NCBI GenBank assembly: GCA_040289475.1
Contig: PSLF01000010.1
Coordinates: 1-64,000 of the forward strand
Length of the DNA stretch: 64,000 bases
Reading direction: 5' to 3'
Source of the DNA: Acidimicrobiia bacterium
GTDB taxonomy: Bacteria > Actinomycetota > Acidimicrobiia > ATN3 > PSLF01
Shown: positions 53,378 to 61,080 of the stretch, one piece after another
Position numbering within the stretch: position 1 is the first letter of the stretch
How the letters are laid out: the number at the start of each line of letters is the position of its first letter
Notes under the pieces: generated by a model
Databases searched by the model: none
Told to the model about the DNA's origin: nothing
The model's input: the letters and a program-made list of their open reading frames with translations, nothing else
Program-made: the position numbers and the translations under genes

Positions 53378-55003
53378 ATGCGGATTGTTGCCAAGACACG
53401 AGTCGGAAAATTCGAGGGAGTAGATGCGGGCCGCGCCATGGTATTCAAGGGCATCCCCTACGCCCGACCCCCTGTCGGAAAACTTCGCTTTAGGTCGCCC
53501 GAACCTCCGCCTCCTATACGAAGTACCTACGATGCCACAAAGTTTCGACCTTCATGCCTTCAACCGCCTTCAGAGCTCTTCCCTCAGACCGGCCCTACAG
53601 AGATGTCCGAAGACTGCCTTTATTTGAACATTTGGACTCCTCGTCTAGACACGAAACCTCGGCCAGTCATGGTTTGGATTCACGGCGGAGCATTCGTTGC
53701 GGGATCGGGGGCCTTCCCCTGGTACGACGGAGCACGACTCGCCAATCACGACGTGGTCGTCGTAACGCTCAACTACCGACTGGGCCCATTTGGGTTTCTC
53801 TACCTGGAAGCTCTCCTAGGATCAACATTTGCCGAGTGTTCAAACCTCGGACTCCAAGATCAGATGGCTGCACTAGCCTGGGTGCGGCAACACATTGAGG
53901 GATTTGGAGGAGATCCCGAAAACATTACGATTTTTGGAGAATCGGCGGGAGCAATGAGCGCGGCAACGCTGATGGGAGTCCCCACCGCCAAAGGGCTTTT
54001 CGAAAGAGTGATAGCCCAAAGCGGTGCAGCCCACAATGTTTTACCTGCCGAAGTCGCCGCTAGGATCGCAGAAAAGTTCGCCGAGCAACTGGAAAACATT
54101 ACGGGGGAGCGAATAATACAGGGAGATGCAATACAAAAGATTCCGGCCACAGCAGTTCTGGATGCCGGGATGGAAACCCTCGCCTATTTTAGCGATCCTC
54201 GCGAAAACCACAGGTCGCAAAGGCATGAGAAGGGAGATCCCACAATCCTTCTTCCTTTCCAACCAGTACTCGACGGCTCGCTTATTCCCCGTAGGCCTTT
54301 AGACGAAATTGGCGAAGGAAACGCTGCTGGCATTCCGTTGATAACGGGCACAACTCGCGACGAATACATGCTGTTTACCTTCACCGATAGAGCGTTTCAC
54401 AGTCTTGATCGGAAGATGGTTATCCGGCGCATCGAGAGAACTTTTATTACGGCCAAGCAATTAGGGCTATATTCAGACAAATCGCATCTCTCATCAACTC
54501 GACAGGCAACAGACATTTACGACTTCTACGTCGATTGGCTACGGCGCCACAAACGTCCTGCGGATGCTAAACATGTCTGGGCAGCAGTTGCGACCGACAT
54601 AATGTTTCGAGTTCCCGCAATTCGCCTAGCCGAAGCTCAGGCTCCTTACGCTCCTTCTCGTCTTTATTTATTCACCCGTCCGTCTCCAATGGCGAACGGT
54701 AAGTTTGGATCTCCTCATGCCATCGACATTCCATTCGTCTTTGGAAATCTCGAAGATCCCGCGGCCAAGTTGTTCTGCGGGGAGGGACCAGAAGTTGTAA
54801 AGCTCTCTTCCGAGATGCAGTTGTTATGGACATCATTTGCTGCTAAAGAGCCGCCTCACAGTCCCAGAGTTCCAGAGTGGCCAACCTACAGCTTAGATAG
54901 GGAGTCGAGACGGCCAGGGTTAATCGTAGAGCTCGGAGACTTTGTCGGTGTAGTAAAAGATCCTGAAGCCGATAAAGCCTACCTCTGGGAAGGGATCCTC
55001 TAG
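53378..55003 (+). CDS. Carboxylesterase type B
   Basis: 541-residue serine esterase of the carboxylesterase/lipase type B family. Oxyanion region WIHGGAFVAGSG, nucleophile FGESAGAMSA, and conserved DQMAALAWVRQHI just before it. The acid and His lie in the C-terminal half, with HAIDIPFVFGN the likely His segment. No signal peptide is visible, so it is probably cytoplasmic. Stand-alone gene; substrate unknown. Confidence 0.92.
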   Translation: MRIVAKTRVGKFEGVDAGRAMVFKGIPYARPPVGKLRFRSPEPPPPIRSTYDATKFRPSCLQPPSELFPQTGPTEMSEDCLYLNIWTPRLDTKPRPVMVWIHGGAFVAGSGAFPWYDGARLANHDVVVVTLNYRLGPFGFLYLEALLGSTFAECSNLGLQDQMAALAWVRQHIEGFGGDPENITIFGESAGAMSAATLMGVPTAKGLFERVIAQSGAAHNVLPAEVAARIAEKFAEQLENITGERIIQGDAIQKIPATAVLDAGMETLAYFSDPRENHRSQRHEKGDPTILLPFQPVLDGSLIPRRPLDEIGEGNAAGIPLITGTTRDEYMLFTFTDRAFHSLDRKMVIRRIERTFITAKQLGLYSDKSHLSSTRQATDIYDFYVDWLRRHKRPADAKHVWAAVATDIMFRVPAIRLAEAQAPYAPSRLYLFTRPSPMANGKFGSPHAIDIPFVFGNLEDPAAKLFCGEGPEVVKLSSEMQLLWTSFAAKEPPHSPRVPEWPTYSLDRESRRPGLIVELGDFVGVVKDPEADKAYLWEGIL

Positions 55004-55164
55004 GAGGCGGCCAGCTCTTAAGAATCATCGAAAGTGAATCTCAAAGCGTCTGCTCAAGAGAATCTTTTCGATGTCTTGAAAAACTAATCGCAGAATAGTC
55101 TCAGGGCAAATCGGGTTTGTTAAAGAAGCTTTCACCGGGTGTCTTGTTGCATTCGAGGTGAGCC

Positions 55165-55701
55165 ATGAGGAGCCGGCTCCCAGATGATCGAGCGTCGGAG
55201 AAATTGCGGCGGCGGCAAATCTCTGTTGCGCCGCACCGGATTGCCGTCTACCTCGACTTAGAGAATCTATTCTACGAGTACCGACAGGTCGCAGCGTTAG
55301 AAGCTGGCCTCGCAGAATTGTCATCCTTTCTCGCTCGCCTGCGCAGGCGAGGCACGGTCGTAGCTGCGGTGGCGGCTTGCGATAGGGACCTACAGAAAAG
55401 AGTCGCTATAGAGTTAGACAGGTTGGGAATCAGACCTTTTAGACACAGAGGCGGGCCCGACGCCGCAGATAAACAGCTGCTCGATTTTCTTCGCCACGAG
55501 GTACCAGCTTCATGCCAAACAGTGATCATAGGCTCGGGAGATCACATATTCGCAGAAGAGGCGCGTCGTTTGAGACAAAGTGGAAAGCGCGTTGAAGTCA
55601 TTGCACCTCGCAGCAAGATATCTGCCGAGTTATACAAGGCGGCAGACAGCTACGAAGAGTTTGCTTTACCACCCGAACGCAAATCCGACAAGATTGCTTG
55701 A
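55165..55701 (+). CDS. NYN domain (PIN-like nuclease fold) protein
   Basis: 178 residues. The NYN core is clear: AVYLDLENLFYEYR with the first acidic residues, AACDRDLQKR, GGPDAADKQLLDFLRHE, IIGSGDHIFAEEARRLRQSGKRVEVIAP. These proteins resemble LabA/MARF1-type nucleases that act on RNA; activity is not shown here. The start (GTG/ATG after GAGGTGAGCC) is reasonable. Converges on the thiamine operon. Confidence 0.87.
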   Translation: MRSRLPDDRASEKLRRRQISVAPHRIAVYLDLENLFYEYRQVAALEAGLAELSSFLARLRRRGTVVAAVAACDRDLQKRVAIELDRLGIRPFRHRGGPDAADKQLLDFLRHEVPASCQTVIIGSGDHIFAEEARRLRQSGKRVEVIAPRSKISAELYKAADSYEEFALPPERKSDKIA

Positions 55702-55741
55702 GCAGTCGCCTCGCGAGGTAGCCACTCGACACCCCAGCTGC

Positions 55742-56590
55742 TTACTGGAGCGTGGTCTTGAGGGTGCTCGCACCTAGGTGATCGACGGGCCCGCGGCCCC
55801 CGCCAAGGCGCCATGTGGCAGCTAGTTCTAAAGCTCTCGTGACGTATTCCTTTGCAGCCGCTATCGCAGCTATCGGTTCGTCTCCGAGTGCGAGTCGCGC
55901 AGCGATGGCAGATGCAAAAGTACAGCCAGTTCCGTGGACATTTTTAGTGTCGATGCGAGGAGATCGAAGCTCGACAATTTCGCCAGACGGAGTAAACACT
56001 ACGTCGATAGCCTCATCAGCCTGCTGTTCTAGATGGCCTCCTTTTATGACCACGTATCGTGCGCCCGACCCAGCTAACTCCTCCGCCGCGTTCCTCATCG
56101 CTTTTGTGTCCTTAATCTCCCTTCTTACCAAAACCCGGGTTTCCCGCAAATTGGGAGTTACAACCAGAGCCTGGCTAAACAAGACTTCCAGGTAAGCGTG
56201 CTCGGCGTCTGCATCCAACAACCGATCTCCGCTGGCTGAGACCATGACGGGATCGACAACCAGATTGGGCAAAACTCCTTGTTTCGCCAGCTCTGCCACA
56301 GTGCTGATGATCCCCGCGTTAGCCAGCATCCCTGTCTTTGTAGACAAGATTTCGATGTCAGAGACGACAGCTTCGACTTGGGCCAATACAAATTGAGCGG
56401 GGAGAACGTAGATACCTCGTACGCCTTTGGTGTTCTGCGCAGTTACGGCGGTGACGGCAGATGTACCGTGGACCCCGTGAGCCAGAAAAGTTTTTAGATC
56501 AGCTTGAATCCCCGCGCCGCCGCCGGAGTCAGAGCCTGCAATAGTTAGAACAGAGGGTGGAGTAGGGCGCGGGCGAGCCGGGGTGCTCAC
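55742..56590 (-). CDS. thiD: Hydroxymethylpyrimidine (phosphate) kinase ThiD
   Basis: Kinase that phosphorylates HMP and HMP-P in thiamine synthesis. Family motifs: LTIAGSDSGGGAGIQADLK at the N terminus, GTSAVTAVTAQNT, DPVMVSASGD, VVIKGGHL and the anion hole VHGTGCTFASAIAA. Length 282 is slightly above average from a Pro-rich N-terminal start. The start overlaps the upstream thiE-like gene by 4 bases, the last gene of the operon. Confidence 0.95.
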   Translation of the reverse strand: MSTPARPRPTPPSVLTIAGSDSGGGAGIQADLKTFLAHGVHGTSAVTAVTAQNTKGVRGIYVLPAQFVLAQVEAVVSDIEILSTKTGMLANAGIISTVAELAKQGVLPNLVVDPVMVSASGDRLLDADAEHAYLEVLFSQALVVTPNLRETRVLVRREIKDTKAMRNAAEELAGSGARYVVIKGGHLEQQADEAIDVVFTPSGEIVELRSPRIDTKNVHGTGCTFASAIAARLALGDEPIAAIAAAKEYVTRALELAATWRLGGGRGPVDHLGASTLKTTLQ

Positions 56591-57279
56591 CGATTTTTTC
56601 CTTTCTCAGAAACCGCTTCTACTTCTCTCAGCAGACTAACGGCAATCGAGGACGGGTCTCGAGATTTCATAACCGCTCCACACACAGCCACTCCGTCTGC
56701 GCCTGCGGTGATGCACTCCTTTGCTTTACCAATCTCAATCCCTCCAAGAGCTAGCAGCACAGGTCGGCGTGTGCCCTCGACAGCGCTGGATCTTACAGCT
56801 CTGATGAGATCGACTCCGGACCCAGTGAATCCTTTTTTGGAAAGCGATGAAAAGATTGGGGAGATCGTTACGTAGTCCGCCCCCTCGATGAAGGCCCGGA
56901 AATAGGCCCACGGTGAGTGAGTAGATCTCCCTAACAATCCTCCATACAGCGCGTGCTTGGAAGGGTACAGAGCATCCGAAGAAAGGTGAAGCCCTGTGGC
57001 AGTCAACTCTTTGGCGATAAGAGCTCCGCCGTCTCTTTGGCTAGAGGTAGCAACAATAAAACTAGCGCCGTACGAAAACGTCACCTCAGCAACGCAATTG
57101 GCGAGCTCGAACCTCCTCGAGGGCTCCAAATCCTTCTCTCTGTACAAGACTCCGACCTTAGATACCGCGGACGGGCCTAGTTTCTCTATTCCAGCAAGAG
57201 TTCGGCTGACCTGGTATGGAAGCGGAAAAAACGCAATACGTCTGTCTGTCACCACAAGAACCCTGGGCACCCGGACCAT
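56587..57279 (-). CDS. ThiE/TenI-like protein (divergent thiamine phosphate synthase homologue)
   Basis: About 230-residue TIM-barrel protein of the ThiE/TenI group. Recognisable segments are VLYREKDLEPSRRFELA, GADYVTISPIF and LALGGIEIGKAKECITAGADGVAVCGA. The middle differs from canonical ThiE: the usual DVHLGQxD segment reads LHLSSDALYP. A second, canonical thiE lies at the start of this operon, so this copy may be a TenI-type thiazole tautomerase or a regulatory paralogue. The frame opens at 57315 and overlaps thiG; ATG at 57279 is preferred. Confidence 0.82.
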   Translation of the reverse strand: MVRVPRVLVVTDRRIAFFPLPYQVSRTLAGIEKLGPSAVSKVGVLYREKDLEPSRRFELANCVAEVTFSYGASFIVATSSQRDGGALIAKELTATGLHLSSDALYPSKHALYGGLLGRSTHSPWAYFRAFIEGADYVTISPIFSSLSKKGFTGSGVDLIRAVRSSAVEGTRRPVLLALGGIEIGKAKECITAGADGVAVCGAVMKSRDPSSIAVSLLREVEAVSEKGKNR

Positions 57280-57289
57280 TGCTAGGAGC

Positions 57290-58382
<1,093 letters not shown>

Positions 58383-58394
58383 CGTAACTCGCCT

Positions 58395-59606
58395 TTATTG
58401 TGCTCCTGAGTTGCGGAAAGCTTCAGTCGCAGTCAGGCTTGATTTATAGAACCTCAACGGTGAGAACTGGGTCGCATAATCAGGCGGCCTTCCCTCTCGT
58501 ACAATTTTTGCTACCGCATAGGCCGTTGCGGGAGTCAGCAGTATTCCGTTTCGAAAATGTCCAGTCGCATAAATCAGACCTTCGATTCCCGACTCGCCTA
58601 TCAAGGGAGCGTTGTCGGGGCTTCCCGGCCGCAGTCCGGCCAGCATTTCTTTGATCTCGTACTCGACAATAGCCGGTATAAGTTCATAAGCGTCCCGCAG
58701 TAAATCTAAGATCGCTCCAGCGGTGACCCTGGCGTCGTAACCCATTTCCTCGACGGTTCCTCCGACCACGACCCTGCCATCGCTCCTTGAAACCAAATAC
58801 ACAGTCCTGCCGTGCACCAATCCCCTCACAGTCATTGAGATCGGAGGTGCAAGCGGCGGCTTAGCCATGATCATCAGCTGGCCCTTCACCGGCCTCACTG
58901 GGGGAACGAACTCCGGTGGCACCCCACCGACCTGAGCGGAATAACAGCCTGCAGCCAAAATGACTCGGGCAGCCTCGATCCGGTCACCACCTTCCAGCAG
59001 CACACCCCGCGCCCGATCTTTTGATATGACGACCTCTTTCGCTTTACGTCTGACAATCGAGGCCCCACACTGAGTTGCGGCTTCGATTAGCGCTTCCCCT
59101 AACTTTCGGTTGTCAATTGTGGCGTCCGATTTGGCATACACACCCCCTCTTAGAGAAGGACTGAGAAGTGGCTCCAACTCTCTGCATTCCGATGCCTTGA
59201 CGACTTCGGCGTCGAGTCCAAGGGATCTCTGATACTTAGCTAGTTCATCCAATGTCGCCTTGTCATCACCGTCTTTTGCGACCAGCAGTATCCCCCCTGG
59301 CCTGTAATCCGGGTCGATACCTGAAACCTGGGCAAGCTCCTCGAGAAACTGGGGGTACATACGCGCCGACTCGAGGTTGAGCCTTAGAAGAGAGATCTCG
59401 CCGTAGTGAACCTCAGTTACAGGCGCTAGCATGCCAGCGCCGACTTTGGATGCCCCACTCATCGGGGCCGGATCGATAATACAAGTCGAGACGGAACTTT
59501 CTACTAACTTCCAGCCTGTAGCCAACCCTATAAGGCCTGCACCGACAATGACTACATCCACAGCGCGTGGGGGTTTTTCTGTGAAACGATCAGGCGAGCC
59601 GACCAT
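58395..59606 (-). CDS. thiO: Glycine oxidase ThiO
   Basis: FAD-dependent amine oxidase that makes glycine imine for ThiG in aerobes. The dinucleotide motif is VVIVGAGLIGLATGWKL, and the C-terminal part has GLRPGSPDNAPLIGES and GLIYATGHFRNGILLTPATA, typical of ThiO. 403 residues. Placed between thiE and thiS in the operon, so it supports a thiamine role rather than general amino-acid oxidation. Confidence 0.92.
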   Translation of the reverse strand: MVGSPDRFTEKPPRAVDVVIVGAGLIGLATGWKLVESSVSTCIIDPAPMSGASKVGAGMLAPVTEVHYGEISLLRLNLESARMYPQFLEELAQVSGIDPDYRPGGILLVAKDGDDKATLDELAKYQRSLGLDAEVVKASECRELEPLLSPSLRGGVYAKSDATIDNRKLGEALIEAATQCGASIVRRKAKEVVISKDRARGVLLEGGDRIEAARVILAAGCYSAQVGGVPPEFVPPVRPVKGQLMIMAKPPLAPPISMTVRGLVHGRTVYLVSRSDGRVVVGGTVEEMGYDARVTAGAILDLLRDAYELIPAIVEYEIKEMLAGLRPGSPDNAPLIGESGIEGLIYATGHFRNGILLTPATAYAVAKIVREGRPPDYATQFSPLRFYKSSLTATEAFRNSGAQ

Positions 59607-59717
59607 CGACTAGCATTCCCAGCTCATATCCTCACAGTTCTATAGGCTTCGCCGGTGCAATTCTCGAATAACTGCTTCATGTACCTGCTACACCATCTCG
59701 TACAAGGCATTGCAGAG

Positions 59718-60350
59718 TCACGGTCCTACCCAGCCGATAATTGCTTTGAGCAATCTCTGTGTAGCGTCCTTCGGATCCGAAGCATCGGACACCGCAGATA
59801 TCACAGCTACACCGTGAGCCCCGCTTTCCAAGACAGAGGCTATGTTTTCGACAGAAATCCCCCCAATTGCTACAACAGGAATCCTGACTGATTTGCAAAC
59901 TTCAGCTAATCCCGCCAACCCGATCGGAGGTGGTAAGTCTGCCTTTGACTTGGTCTCAAAGCAAGGCCCTACGCCCAGATAAGTTGCGCCCTGCGACTCC
60001 AAGCGCCTTGCTGTGTACGCATCCCTCGCGGTAGCCCCAATGATGAAATCTCTTCCGGCTACTCTCCGAACTGCAGGGACCGGAAGGTCATCTGCTCCTA
60101 GGTGTACCCCGTCAGCCTCGGCTGCCAAAGCTACATCTACTCTGTCGTCTACCACACATCGTCTGCTCTTGGCCCTACACAACTCCACGATGGTCGATAC
60201 GACCGCGAATGCCTCCCGGTCACTTGCATTTTTGAGACGAACCTGAATCACATGCGCTCCCCCTGCAAGCGCTGCAGAGGCTAGCTCAACGGGGTCGAGC
60301 GCAGTGTGATCTCCCACGATGACGTGAAGCCGTCCGAGCTTCAAGAGCAA
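59718..60350 (-). CDS. thiE: Thiamine phosphate synthase ThiE
   Basis: Joins HMP pyrophosphate and thiazole phosphate. Canonical segments: VIQVRLKNAS (the QxRxK site), VVDDRVDVALAAEADGVHLG, FIIGATARDAYTARRLESQGATYLGVGP and VAIGGISVENI. Length 210 residues. Several TTG codons are clustered at the start after GGGAGG; the one at 60344 has better spacing than 60350. First gene of the operon. I looked for a TPP riboswitch upstream and did not find one. Confidence 0.94.
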   Translation of the reverse strand: MLLKLGRLHVIVGDHTALDPVELASAALAGGAHVIQVRLKNASDREAFAVVSTIVELCRAKSRRCVVDDRVDVALAAEADGVHLGADDLPVPAVRRVAGRDFIIGATARDAYTARRLESQGATYLGVGPCFETKSKADLPPPIGLAGLAEVCKSVRIPVVAIGGISVENIASVLESGAHGVAVISAVSDASDPKDATQRLLKAIIGWVGP

Positions 60351-60416
60351 GACCTCCCGTCTCAGTCGCAGCTAAGCGCCGCGGCCTATCCGACGGCGGT
60401 GTTCCCACAGTAGGAC

Positions 60417-60710
60417 TTATTCGGCAGCGGGCGAAACAGAATCCGAGGTCTGCTCGACGAGAGTGGCTTTGCGACGTAAAGTCCCCCTTATACCTGACCC
60501 GACAGCTTTCGCTCGCTTGCTCGCTTGCTCCTTAGCCTTGTCGAGAAGCCTTCTCGCCCACAGATACTCGGTGGCAAGAAGGCCCAACCCAGCGATAATA
60601 GTCAGCCACCCTGGTCCGGGAAGCACCAACATGGCGATACCGGCCAGGACCACGGTGAGCCCCACCACCGTTATGATCACGCGCTTTGCGTGTCGCAGCA
60701 CTGAATCCAA
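60417..60710 (-). CDS. Small PGPGW-type membrane protein
   Basis: 97-residue protein with two membrane helices around the motif LVLPGPGWLTIIAGLGLLATEYLWARR, the signature of the PGPGW/TIGR02611 actinobacterial family. A positively charged C-terminal tail follows. Function unknown. It lies 67 bases upstream of the thiamine operon on the same strand but has no known link to thiamine. Confidence 0.82.
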   Translation of the reverse strand: MDSVLRHAKRVIITVVGLTVVLAGIAMLVLPGPGWLTIIAGLGLLATEYLWARRLLDKAKEQASKRAKAVGSGIRGTLRRKATLVEQTSDSVSPAAE

Positions 60711-61080
60711 AGAGGCCCCTCGCTATGTGATGTCTTGCCGATTACAAAGAATTGATGACAAAGCTCACTGGCAGTTCGCAGCGTATGTTCCTCTGAGAGC
60801 ATACTACACACCCGCATGCTCCCGCCTCTCGTCTGTACCCGCTGTTACATGATTAAGCTCACCCTTAGCTGACTCGTGCCTTTCGCTTTCAACCGATCCA
60901 CCAACCCTCTCCGACTCTCCCAAGTAATACGGATAATAGTTATTCAGATGTGGCACTTGAAGGTAAAAGGGATTACCGTTTAGAGATGCCAGTCAAAGCC
61001 CGAGCAGGTGCTTGAGCTTGTAAAAGAGACAGGGGATGCGCCGGGGTCGCCGGTAGCAGTGGCAAAGGAATACTCCGGGG
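60711..61080 (+). other. Intergenic region with candidate structured leader
   Basis: 370 bases between the divergent PGPGW gene and the large secreted protein gene. No credible coding region was found. A nested inverted repeat is present near 60951-60991. An AT-rich stretch around 60924-60945 may contain the promoter. No known riboswitch motif was recognised. Confidence 0.5.
60951..60991 (+). promoter_or_regulatory. Nested inverted repeat in leader of the large secreted protein
   Basis: Outer arms TGGCA (60951-60955) and TGCCA (60987-60991) enclose inner arms GGTAA (60962-60966) and TTACC (60973-60977) around a 6-base loop. It may fold as a two-stem RNA in the 5' leader or be a protein-binding site. 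Short arms make chance possible. Confidence 0.35.

Noticed and set aside
55709-55718. CCTCGCGAGG palindrome between NYN and thiD genes
   Set aside because: Ten-base palindrome with no loop or T-tract, easily due to chance.
60350-60420. CTGAGACGGG on the minus strand before thiE, resembling part of a TPP riboswitch
   Set aside because: The rest of the TPP consensus (the GAACCTGA segment and paired stems) is missing, and the stretch overlaps the ribosome-binding site region.
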